The position numbers and the translations under genes are program-made. Of a DNA stretch of 64,000 nt, positions 52,795 through 63,091 are shown piece by piece (the first letter of the stretch is position 1; each line of letters starts with the position of its first letter). This DNA comes from JAHEDH01 sp963745865. GTDB taxonomy: Bacteria > Actinomycetota > Acidimicrobiia > Spongiisociales > ZC4RG35. A model generated the notes under the pieces. It ran no database searches. It saw only the letters and a program-made list of their open reading frames with translations, and was not told where the DNA came from. The stretch lies in NCBI GenBank assembly GCA_963745865.1, contig CAVUYZ010000004.1, positions 558,001-622,000 on the forward strand, read 5' to 3'.

Positions 52795-53787
52795 TCAGTT
52801 CCTGACGTCTGCGACCCGGGCCACGAGAAAGCCGCCGAGATCGCCGAGCACGGCCTTCGCCGGAACCTTGGGCAGCAACCTGGCTGCGACGGCGGCACGG
52901 TCGAGCCGGGCAGAGGCATCATCGAGTGCGTCGTCGATGAAACCGCCCGCCCTGACAAGGTCGATCACTTCGTCGATCGTTTCCTGCCGGTACGGGCGAT
53001 CCTCGGTCAGCAGCTTGCGGATGCGGTCGCCGTCGTCGCCGGTGAGACCGAGCAGCACCGGCATCGTGAACTTTCCCTCGGCGATGTCGGAACCGGCCGG
53101 TTTACCGATCGCCATCGTCGTCGACACCAGATCGAGTACGTCGTCGGCGATCTGGAAGACCATTCCAACCTCGTGGGCCCAGGTCGAGATGGCATCGACC
53201 ACCGCGCTGTCTGCATCGGCAGCCAGCGCCCCCAATTGGGCCGAGGTTCGGATCAGCGACGCGGTCTTCTGTTCGATCACCTTCTCGTAGGCGGCGAGGT
53301 CGTGATCGAGGTCGTAGTCGAGTTGCAGTTCGCGAGTCTGGCCTTCGACCAGTTCGGCATAGGTCTCGGCGAGCAGTCGGACCGATTCGAGGCTCAGGTG
53401 GGTGGCAGCGGTCTCTGACGCTCTTGCCATCAGGAAGTCTCCGGCGAGGATGGCGATGGTGTTCGTCCAGTTGGCGTTCGCCGAGTCGGCACCTCGCCTG
53501 GTGTCGGCCTCGTCGATGACGTCATCGTGATACAGGCTCCCGACGTGGATCAACTCGACCGCGACACCCGCCTCGACCGGTCGGCCGTCTGCAGCTGGAC
53601 CGAACTCGGCGGCGAGCAGGGCGACCAGCGGTCGATACCGCTTTCCGCCGGCCCGCAACAGGTGCTGCGCGACCTCGGTGAGATACGGGTCCTCGGCAGT
53701 CGAGACTTCGAGGAGGCGCGTTTCGACCCGATCCATCGCGGACCACACACTGGGGAGGGGGACCAGAGAGGCGAGTTCGTTGGACAT
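52795..53787 (-). CDS. Polyprenyl diphosphate synthase (menaquinone side-chain type)
   Basis: The protein has 330 residues. First Asp-rich motif DDVIDEADTRRG and second FQIADDVLDLV, with AGGKRYRPLVALLA and GDFLMARA. These are trans-isoprenyl diphosphate synthase signatures; the longer-chain (hepta/octa/nonaprenyl) group is likely from overall pattern. Product length is not certain. TAGGGT lies 8 bases before the ATG. Confidence 0.88.
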   Translation of the reverse strand: MSNELASLVPLPSVWSAMDRVETRLLEVSTAEDPYLTEVAQHLLRAGGKRYRPLVALLAAEFGPAADGRPVEAGVAVELIHVGSLYHDDVIDEADTRRGADSANANWTNTIAILAGDFLMARASETAATHLSLESVRLLAETYAELVEGQTRELQLDYDLDHDLAAYEKVIEQKTASLIRTSAQLGALAADADSAVVDAISTWAHEVGMVFQIADDVLDLVSTTMAIGKPAGSDIAEGKFTMPVLLGLTGDDGDRIRKLLTEDRPYRQETIDEVIDLVRAGGFIDDALDDASARLDRAAVAARLLPKVPAKAVLGDLGGFLVARVADVRN

Positions 53788-53795
53788 CTGGCCAA

Positions 53796-53801
53796 ACCCT
53801 A
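53796..53801 (-). promoter_or_regulatory. -10 box of the polyprenyl synthase
   Basis: TAGGGT on the minus strand, 8 bases before the ATG at 53787. Confidence 0.45.
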
Positions 53802-53926
53802 CTGATGGTGCCTGGCAGCAGGTAACCCAAACCCGACTCCGGCCGATCGTGGTTCGGAGTTGTTGGATCCCGTCATCGGTATACTTCGACCACCAGCCAG
53901 GGATATTCTCTTGAGGAGGCCCACTC

Positions 53927-56428
<2,502 letters not shown>

Positions 56429-56447
56429 CGACGAATCGGGTGAAACG

Positions 56448-56500
56448 ACACACGCCCCGTGCGCTCGCACGGGGCGTGTGTTCGTGCACGGGGCGTGTGT
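56448..56500. terminator. Strong hairpin terminator with an extra 3' arm
   Basis: ACACACGCCCCGTGCG (56448-56463) pairs perfectly with CGCACGGGGCGTGTGT (56466-56481) over a two-base loop. A further copy of the right arm (GCACGGGGCGTGTGT) follows at about 56486-56500, which could pair with the left arm instead. It lies between convergent clpC and the ABC permease gene. Confidence 0.8.
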
Positions 56501-56504
56501 GGCG

Positions 56505-57785
56505 TTACTCCTTGATGTAGGGCTGCCCGTCGGCGGCAGGGGCTCTGGCTTTGCCGACGACGCCGGCGACGACGATCACCGTGGCGACGTAGGGCAGCAT
56601 CAGCATGAACTCCGACGGGATCGCCGTGCCGAGGATCGCCACTTTCTGCGACAGGGCCCCGGAGAACCCGAACACGAGTCCCGCGCCGAGCGCCCCGATC
56701 GGCATCCAGCGGCCGAAGATCATCGCCGCCAGACCGATGAACCCGATCCCTCCGGTCATGTTCTCCTCGAACCGTGAGATCTGGGCCAGGGCCAGGAAGG
56801 CTCCGCCGAATCCGGCGATCAACCCTCCAAGGACGACGTTGCGATACCGGACCCGGATCACGTCGATGCCGAGGGTGTCGGCGGCCTTGGGATGCTCGCC
56901 GACCGCACGTGCCCTCAGCCCCCATCTCGTCTTGAAAAAGGCCTGGTGGAGGGCGAAGACGAGGATGAGCATCCCGTAGACGAAGAACGTGTGGTTGAAG
57001 AACATCGGCCCGAGTACCGGAATGTCGGCGAGGATCGGGATGCGCCACGACGTGACCCGGGCGGGGGCATTCAGGTCCTGGGCCTCTGACAGCACCCGAC
57101 TGGCCAGGAACGAGGTGAGACCGAGGGCGAAGATGTTGATCACGACGCCGGCGATGATCTGATCGACCCGGAAGCGAATCGCCAGCCAGGCGAGGAGTAG
57201 ACCAAGCAGCGCGCCGACGGCCATCGCCCCGAGCACTCCTGCGATGGTGCCGAACACCGACGACAGCACGACTGCGACGAAGGCGGAGGCAAGCAACTGC
57301 CCTTCGATCCCGATGTTGATCACGCCGGCTCGCTCGCACATCAACCCGGTCAGGGCTCCGAGCGTGATCACGACCGCCGAGATGACCGTCGACCGCAGCA
57401 TGCCGACCATGCTGAATGAGCTTCCCGCCGCTGCCCAGGAGAGGAATGCGATCACGAACAGACCCAGCCCGACTCCCAGGAGCGGATTGGTGAGCTTCAG
57501 GTGGCGGCGCATCAGTTGGTCGACCGCCAGCCCAGCGACGATGGCCGCGATCACCAGCGATGCCAGACGGGAATTCAACGTCACTGCCAGGTCCATGAAT
57601 CGATCGCCGGGAAGGCTCAGATTGAATGTGGATTGTGCGTCTGACTCCACCCCGAACGCGAACACCCACACGACGATGAGGGCGAGGCCGAGCAGGACGA
57701 TGCCGATGATCGTCGCACGACGCTCCTCGGCGGAGGTGCGCACCCGGGTTGGCTGCGTCGTCTGGGACTGTTCGACCGTCGTCAC
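56505..57785 (-). CDS. Nucleoside/BMP-type ABC transporter permease 2
   Basis: About 426 residues and some 9-10 membrane helices. It is of the branched-chain/sugar permease type: LTGLMCERAGVINIGIEGQLL and GEHPKAADTLGIDVIRVRYRNV are family-typical of BmpB/NupQ-like nucleoside permeases. The GTG at 57785 overlaps the upstream permease stop (GTGA); another GTG at 57794 is in frame. It is last gene of the BMP-ATPase-permease-permease operon. Confidence 0.88.
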   Translation of the reverse strand: MTTVEQSQTTQPTRVRTSAEERRATIIGIVLLGLALIVVWVFAFGVESDAQSTFNLSLPGDRFMDLAVTLNSRLASLVIAAIVAGLAVDQLMRRHLKLTNPLLGVGLGLFVIAFLSWAAAGSSFSMVGMLRSTVISAVVITLGALTGLMCERAGVINIGIEGQLLASAFVAVVLSSVFGTIAGVLGAMAVGALLGLLLAWLAIRFRVDQIIAGVVINIFALGLTSFLASRVLSEAQDLNAPARVTSWRIPILADIPVLGPMFFNHTFFVYGMLILVFALHQAFFKTRWGLRARAVGEHPKAADTLGIDVIRVRYRNVVLGGLIAGFGGAFLALAQISRFEENMTGGIGFIGLAAMIFGRWMPIGALGAGLVFGFSGALSQKVAILGTAIPSEFMLMLPYVATVIVVAGVVGKARAPAADGQPYIKE

Positions 57786-59008
57786 GAGCCCCACCCCGTC
57801 ATCAGTTGTTGTGCGTCGTCGTCATCGCCACCTTTGAGTCGATAGATCGCTCGGACCATCTCGGGAGCGGCAACGAAGATGACGATGAGCGCCTGGAGCA
57901 CGACCACCAGATCGAGCGGGATCTGGGCTGCTCCTTGCATCTCACGGCCCCCAGCCTTCAATGCGCCGAACAACACCGCCGCCCACAGTGTCCCGACGGG
58001 ATGCGATCGGCCAAGAAGGGCGACGGTGATTGCGTCGAAACCGACGGATCCGGCGAGGTCGGTGGTTGCCTTGAAGGGCTCGAGCCCCATGACCTGGTTG
58101 GCGCCTGCCAGGCCTGCGAGCGCTCCGGCGGTCGCCATGGACATGGTCACGAGGGTCGCGACGCTCATGCCTGCGTAGCGGCTGGCAGCCGGGTTCATGC
58201 CCACGGCCCGAAACTCGAATCCGATTTGCGACTTGAACAACAGCCAGTGGACCCCGTAGACGGCGGCGAGGGCCACGAGGAAGCCGATGGTGACCCGGTA
58301 TTCCGACCCCAGGAGTCGCGGGAGTTGCGCGGTGGGCTCCAACGGCGATGACACGGGGTTGTTCCTGCCGGGCTCCTGGAACAGGGGGATGGTCAACAGC
58401 CACTGGACGAAGAAGAGCGCGATGAAGTTGAACATGATGGTCGTGATGACCTCGTGCGCTCCGGTCTTGGCTTTGAGCAGGCCCGGTATGCCTCCCCAGA
58501 TGATTCCGCCGACGAGGCCTCCGATCAGGGCAAGTGGTATGTGGATGACTGCCGGCAGTGAGAGATGGATCCCAACCCAGGTTGCGACGAGTCCGCCGAT
58601 CAGCATCTGTCCTTGGGCCCCGATGTTGAAGAGTCCGGCCTGGAAGCCGAGCGCGACGCCGAGGCTTGCGAGAAGGAGGGGAGTGGCGGCGAACAGCGTC
58701 TCGGAGACCGCCCTGACGGAGCCGACCGATCCGGTGAACAGTGCTTTGTAGGCGGCACCGATCTCGCTGGCCATGCCGGACAGGGCCGTCCCCGGGTCGC
58801 TGAACAGCAGAGGCAGCCCCTCGATGTCGGAGAGTGCGATGATGAGGGCGCCGATCGCCAGTGCGGTGACGAAGGCCAGGGTCGGAAGGACGAGTGATCG
58901 CATGGCGCTGGTTCCGACGCCGCTGAGCTTGCCCATCAGACCACCCGCCGGCTCCTTCATCTCTGGGTCGTCCGTGATCTCTGGATCGTCGTTCGAGGGC
59001 GTCGTCAT
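57782..59008 (-). CDS. Nucleoside/BMP-type ABC transporter permease 1
   Basis: The protein has 408 residues. A short acidic N-terminus leads into about 8-10 helices. Typical segments are GFQAGLFNIGAQGQMLIGGL, KAKTGAHEVITTIMFNFIA and FRAVGMNPAASRYAGMSV. It forms the membrane channel with the other permease. The ATG overlaps the ATPase stop (ATGA). Confidence 0.88.
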   Translation of the reverse strand: MTTPSNDDPEITDDPEMKEPAGGLMGKLSGVGTSAMRSLVLPTLAFVTALAIGALIIALSDIEGLPLLFSDPGTALSGMASEIGAAYKALFTGSVGSVRAVSETLFAATPLLLASLGVALGFQAGLFNIGAQGQMLIGGLVATWVGIHLSLPAVIHIPLALIGGLVGGIIWGGIPGLLKAKTGAHEVITTIMFNFIALFFVQWLLTIPLFQEPGRNNPVSSPLEPTAQLPRLLGSEYRVTIGFLVALAAVYGVHWLLFKSQIGFEFRAVGMNPAASRYAGMSVATLVTMSMATAGALAGLAGANQVMGLEPFKATTDLAGSVGFDAITVALLGRSHPVGTLWAAVLFGALKAGGREMQGAAQIPLDLVVVLQALIVIFVAAPEMVRAIYRLKGGDDDDAQQLMTGWGS

Positions 59009-60507
59009 GGGGCCGACCCAAGCATTGCCAGGCCGATGTCGGTGACCGGGGCATCGGGGGAGAACTCGGCAGCGACCTGCCCGTGATACATCACCAGGAT
59101 CCGGTCTGCAAGGGCCGTCACCTCGTCCAGCTCCGACGAGACGACGAGGACCGCGGTGCCGGCGTCTCGCTTCGCCACGATCTGAGAGTGGATGTACTCG
59201 ATCGAACCGACGTCGATGCCTCTCGTTGGTTGGGCGGCGATGAGGAGCGTGACATCTCGATCGAACTCGCGCGCCACGATCACCTTCTGCTGGTTCCCGC
59301 CCGACAGCGCAGACACGAGTACCCCGACCCCGGGCGTGCGAACGTCGTATTGCTCGACGAGTCGCGTCGCCGTTTCGTTGGCCGCCTTCCAATCCATCGA
59401 GATACCGGGCGAGAACTCCTCCTCGTAATAGGAGTCGAGGATCATGTTCTCGGTGACGGTGAAACCGAGCACGAGGCCGCTGTGTTGACGATCCTCGGGA
59501 ATGTGGGAGACGCCGTGCTTGTGCATCTGGCGCGGTGTGAAGTCGGTGACGTCTTCGGTTTCGAGAGAGATCGACCCACCGTGGACCGAGCGCATCCCGG
59601 TGATGGCCTCGATCAACTCGGTCTGGCCGTTGCCCTGTACGCCGGCGATCCCGACGATCTCGCCGACCTTGACTTCGAAGCTGACGCCGTCGACGGCGCG
59701 TTGGTTGCGATCGTTGATCACCACCAGGTTCTCGACCTTCAGGATCGTCTCTCCAGGATGCGATGTCGCTTTCGGTACCACGAGATCGACGGGACGACCG
59801 ACCATGAGTTCGGCGATCTCCTGCTCCGTGATCTCGTCCGGCTTCGCCTCGCCCACCTTACGTCCCGCACGCATCACCGCGATACGGTCGGCGATCTGGA
59901 GTGCTTCGCGGAGTTTGTGGGTGATGAAGATGATGCCCTTGCCGTCCGCCTGGAGACTGCGGACGATCTCGAAGAACTCCTCGACCTCCTGTGGCGTGAG
60001 CACGGCGGTCGGTTCGTCGAACACGACGTACTTGGCTTTACGGTTGAGGACTTTCACGATCTCGACCCGCTGCTGCACGCCGATGGGGAGGTCTTCGATG
60101 ATCGCGTCGGGATCGACTTCGAGGCCGTACCGATCCGAGATGTCGGTGACCTGTTTGCGCGCAGTGGCTCCGTCGATGAAACCGAAGGAATTCGACGGCT
60201 CCTGTCCGAGAACGACATTCTCGGACACGCTGAACACCGGAACGAGCATGAAGTGTTGATGCACCATGCCGATCCCGGCAGCGATCGCATCGCGGGAGGA
60301 GTCGAGCTCGAGGTTGGCCCCATCAACGGTGATCGACCCTTCGTCTGGCCGGTACAACCCGTAGAGGACATTCATGAGCGTGGTTTTGCCGGCACCGTTC
60401 TCGCCCACGAGTGCGAGCACTTCGCCGGGTTCCACCGTGAGGGAGACGTCGTCGTTGGCGAGCACACCGGGAAACCTCTTCGTGATTCCGTGTAACTCGA
60501 GCGCCAT
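59005..60507 (-). CDS. ABC transporter ATPase with two nucleotide-binding domains (nucleoside/simple sugar type)
   Basis: The protein has 500 residues. The first NBD has Walker A GENGAGKTTL, signature LPIGVQQRVEIVKVL and Walker B VVFDEPTAVL. The second has a degenerate Walker A (GVQGNGQTEL, lacking the Lys) and signature LSGGNQQKVIVARE. This pattern is characteristic of RbsA/NupO-like double ATPases, in which only one site hydrolyses ATP. It energises the two permeases downstream. Confidence 0.93.
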   Translation of the reverse strand: MALELHGITKRFPGVLANDDVSLTVEPGEVLALVGENGAGKTTLMNVLYGLYRPDEGSITVDGANLELDSSRDAIAAGIGMVHQHFMLVPVFSVSENVVLGQEPSNSFGFIDGATARKQVTDISDRYGLEVDPDAIIEDLPIGVQQRVEIVKVLNRKAKYVVFDEPTAVLTPQEVEEFFEIVRSLQADGKGIIFITHKLREALQIADRIAVMRAGRKVGEAKPDEITEQEIAELMVGRPVDLVVPKATSHPGETILKVENLVVINDRNQRAVDGVSFEVKVGEIVGIAGVQGNGQTELIEAITGMRSVHGGSISLETEDVTDFTPRQMHKHGVSHIPEDRQHSGLVLGFTVTENMILDSYYEEEFSPGISMDWKAANETATRLVEQYDVRTPGVGVLVSALSGGNQQKVIVAREFDRDVTLLIAAQPTRGIDVGSIEYIHSQIVAKRDAGTAVLVVSSELDEVTALADRILVMYHGQVAAEFSPDAPVTDIGLAMLGSAP

Positions 60508-60554
60508 CGCGATCCTCGTGTCGTTCCTGCCAGGTGGGAGACTACCTCGAAACG

Positions 60555-60588
60555 CACGAAGCCCCCGGCTCGAGCCGGGGGCTTCGTG
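60555..60588. terminator. Perfect 16-bp intercistronic hairpin
   Basis: CACGAAGCCCCCGGCT (60555-60570) pairs with AGCCGGGGGCTTCGTG (60573-60588) over a two-base loop. It lies after the BMP lipoprotein stop and before the ATPase ATG of the same operon. A hairpin here probably acts as a partial terminator or 3' stabiliser, raising binding-protein output relative to the transporter core. Confidence 0.75.
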
Positions 60589-60606
60589 TATCACTATCTA
60601 TTGTTG

Positions 60607-61776
60607 TCAGCCGACTTCGACGACAGCTGCCTCGATGTCGCCCGAGGCGATCTGCTCGAGGATGGACTTCACCTCGGCATCGAGATCGCTCGAGACCCGA
60701 TCAGCCGCGCTGTGGTAGGGGGCCAGGCCAACGGCTCCGTTGGCCAACGTGCCCAGTTCGCCACCCGGCGTCCACGTGCCCTCGGCATGGTCCTGGATGG
60801 AGCGGGTCACCTGCACGGCGATGCCCTTCTCGATCGTCGTGAGCCACAGGTCCTGATATTCCTCAGGAGCAGCGAAGAAAGCGTCCTGGTCGACGCCGAT
60901 CAGGAGTGCGTCGATGCCGCGGTCCTGGATCGCGGTGCCGCACGGCAGGTTGATCGCGCCACCGACCGGGAGCATGATGTCGGCTCCCTCGTCGAGAATG
61001 CTCTCACATGTCGAGCGCACCTGCGGGTCGGCAGGGTCGAAGGTACCCGTGAAGGTCCCGTCCTGGTTTTCGGTGCTCCAACCGATCACGCGAACCGAGG
61101 CGTCATTGGTCTCGTTGTAGTACTCGACGCCGCGCGTCAGGCCGTCCATGAAGATGGAGACGGTCGGGATGTTCAGGCCACCGTACGTGCCGATGATCCC
61201 GGTCTCGGTCACGCCGGCCGCGAGGTATCCGGCGGCGAAGGCGGCCTCGTCGGTCTGGAACACGAGCTCACGAACGTTGGCGATGTCGGGGTCGTACGAG
61301 TAGTCGACGATCGTGAAGTTGACGTCGGGGTTGGCCTCGGCGTTCGCCGCGGTCGCATCGCCCAACTGGAACCCAACGGTGACGATGTGCTCGGAGCCCT
61401 GTGCCAGGCATTGGTCGATGTTCGGCTGGTAGTCGGATGCTTCGTCGGACTCGAGCAGGATCGGATCCGCAGCTGCGAATCCCTGATCCACCGCATCGAG
61501 CACGCCCTGCCATGCAGCGGCGTTGAAGCTACGGTCGTCGACGCCTGCCAGGTCGGTGACGAGGCACACGGGGATGGCGGCCGCCATCTCTCCGCCCTCG
61601 GTGGTGGTGGTTTCCATCGGCGCTTCGGTGGTGGTGGTTTCCATCGGCGCTTCGGTGGTGGTCGGCTCAGGAGCCGCCGTTGTGTCTGTGGTGTCTGCGG
61701 TGTCGCCGTCTCCGCATGCCGCCAGCACGAGTGCCAGGGCAAGAAGCAGCGCCAAACCGCGCAAATTCCTCTTCAC
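60607..61776 (-). CDS. BMP-family solute-binding lipoprotein
   Basis: The protein has 389 residues. A signal with lipobox LAAC is followed by a Thr/Glu/Pro linker containing an exact 9-residue repeat, then the BMP domain: CLVTDLAGVDDRSFNAAAWQGV, VGFQLGDATAANAEANPDV and LIGVDQDAFFAAPEEYQD. BMP proteins bind purine nucleosides for NupQ/BmpB-type ABC systems, matching the downstream ATPase and permeases. The GTG at 61776 follows GGAGGAAATCACTC and is preferred to an ATG at 61830. Confidence 0.9.
   Translation of the reverse strand: MKRNLRGLALLLALALVLAACGDGDTADTTDTTAAPEPTTTEAPMETTTTEAPMETTTTEGGEMAAAIPVCLVTDLAGVDDRSFNAAAWQGVLDAVDQGFAAADPILLESDEASDYQPNIDQCLAQGSEHIVTVGFQLGDATAANAEANPDVNFTIVDYSYDPDIANVRELVFQTDEAAFAAGYLAAGVTETGIIGTYGGLNIPTVSIFMDGLTRGVEYYNETNDASVRVIGWSTENQDGTFTGTFDPADPQVRSTCESILDEGADIMLPVGGAINLPCGTAIQDRGIDALLIGVDQDAFFAAPEEYQDLWLTTIEKGIAVQVTRSIQDHAEGTWTPGGELGTLANGAVGLAPYHSAADRVSSDLDAEVKSILEQIASGDIEAAVVEVG
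61598..61651 (-). repeat. 27-bp exact tandem repeat in the BMP lipoprotein linker
   Basis: Two identical 27-base units (61598-61624 and 61625-61651) encode the repeated TTTEAPMET-type linker just after the lipid-anchored Cys. It keeps frame. Confidence 0.9.
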
Positions 61777-61922
61777 GAGTGATTTCCTCCATCTAGGGGT
61801 GATAGCGGTAGCACAGGCAAAGCTACGCACCGCAGCCTCTCATAGTAGGTGAATCCAGGGGCTCGGCACAGAGGGCGAAAGTCCAATTTCGCGACCAAAC
61901 TGCCCGATGACGCCCCGTCGAC

Positions 61923-62894
61923 TCAGCCTCCGGCCGTTGTCTCGGTGGGGTCGACGAGGGAGGTGGGCGGCGACGTGATCTCGGCCTGGGGGTATCCGAG
62001 GAGCTCGATCTGTTTGATGGCAAGTTCGCTGAAGACCTGGCCATCGACCGGCTCGGGTAGATATGCAGAGTCGATCGTGATCGTCACGCTGAGCGTCCCG
62101 AGGCTCGAGAACAGGAGTGGCTGGGCGCCCCCCTCGTTCTTGAGCTCGAAGCTGATGTCGGCGTCGCCGCCGTTGATCCGAATGTCCCTGACGCGATAAT
62201 TCTGGAAGAGGCCGGAGTCGTCCTGGTCGAGATTCCGCCACACGACGCCGGTGATGACGCTGCGCTCCTCGAGAATGAGGTCGATGGAGACCTGCTGACC
62301 CTCCTCGAGCCCGTCCCAGTTGATCTGGTATTCGCCTTCACCATCGTCGGCGACGTTCTCGCACCCGAGCCCGGCGAGGCCCGTGACCGAGCAATCGACG
62401 GTGAGGATGTCGAGCTCGCGGGACTCGGGGGGCGGTGCGGTGGTCGACACAGTGGTTTCGGTGACGAGTGTGTCGCCGGGCGCGTTCTCGTCGTCTCCGA
62501 AGATGTTGAAGATCAACGAAATGATCACGACAACGGCAAGCAGCGCTGCGATCGCCATCGCCGCGCGGACGCCGGCGGTGGCCTGAACCGCCGGCCGGGG
62601 AGCGACGGGAAGTGGCCCCTGTGACAACCGGGCGCCGCACTCTTCGCAGTGGCGGTTGCTGGCTGGGTTGGGCGAGCCGCATGAGGGGCATTGGACCTCG
62701 TTGCGCGGAAACCGCACCGGTGGTGGCTGTTGTCCCGCTGGTGGCTCTGCGGTCAATGAAAACTCTTCGAACTCGGCGGCCTCGTCGTCCTCGACCCCGG
62801 CGTCGGTCGGATCGATCCAGGATCCACATTCGGGGCAGAACTGGTGGTCGTCACCAACCACTGCGCCGCAGTTGTCGCACACGTGTCGTGCCAA
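61923..62894 (-). CDS. Double zinc-ribbon membrane protein
   Basis: The protein has 323 residues. Two N-terminal zinc ribbons (CDNCG with FCPECGS; CPSCGSPN with HCEECGA), a Pro-rich stretch, one membrane helix (about AMAIAALLAVVVIISLIFNI) and a C-terminal extracytoplasmic beta domain of about 170 residues with a Cys pair (VDCSVTGLAGLGC). The TTG at 62894 fits the AGGAGG site. The ribbons face the cytoplasm and the beta domain outside. No known function; it could be a sensor or anchor. Confidence 0.75.
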   Translation of the reverse strand: MARHVCDNCGAVVGDDHQFCPECGSWIDPTDAGVEDDEAAEFEEFSLTAEPPAGQQPPPVRFPRNEVQCPSCGSPNPASNRHCEECGARLSQGPLPVAPRPAVQATAGVRAAMAIAALLAVVVIISLIFNIFGDDENAPGDTLVTETTVSTTAPPPESRELDILTVDCSVTGLAGLGCENVADDGEGEYQINWDGLEEGQQVSIDLILEERSVITGVVWRNLDQDDSGLFQNYRVRDIRINGGDADISFELKNEGGAQPLLFSSLGTLSVTITIDSAYLPEPVDGQVFSELAIKQIELLGYPQAEITSPPTSLVDPTETTAGG

Positions 62895-62915
62895 ATCGCC
62901 TCCTCGCGTGCTCGT

Positions 62916-62921
62916 TATTCT
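62916..62921 (+). promoter_or_regulatory. Leaderless -10 box of the small membrane ORF
   Basis: TATTCT lies 6 bases before a GTG at 62928. Confidence 0.45.
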
Positions 62922-62927
62922 GCCACG

Positions 62928-63050
62928 GTGATCGTGATGTTCCTTGTCAGGTCGGCTGAACCGTGGTCGATGTCCAATGTGATCGGCCTGGCGGTCGTCG
63001 TTTCGGCGGCCGTCCTCGTCGGAATGGCGTGGCGGCGATTCCGGCGATGA
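62928..63050 (+). CDS. Possible 40-residue membrane protein
   Basis: GTG to TGA encodes 40 residues with one hydrophobic helix (NVIGLAVVVSAAVLVGMAW) and a basic tail RRFRR, a typical small-membrane-protein shape with positive-inside end. Its start matches the leaderless pattern. It lies alone between the zinc-ribbon gene and radA. Confidence 0.4.
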   Translation: MIVMFLVRSAEPWSMSNVIGLAVVVSAAVLVGMAWRRFRR

Positions 63051-63079
63051 TCCAGCCGGATTCTGTCCTGGTCGGTCGA

Positions 63080-63085
63080 TAGTCT
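63080..63085 (+). promoter_or_regulatory. Leaderless -10 box of radA
   Basis: TAGTCT lies 6 bases before the GTG at 63092. Confidence 0.55.
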
Positions 63086-63091
63086 CCGGTC

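Noticed and set aside
59083..60495. 470-codon plus-strand ORF opposite the ABC ATPase
   Set aside because: Antisense shadow rich in His/Asp/Arg; both ATPase domains on the minus strand are intact.
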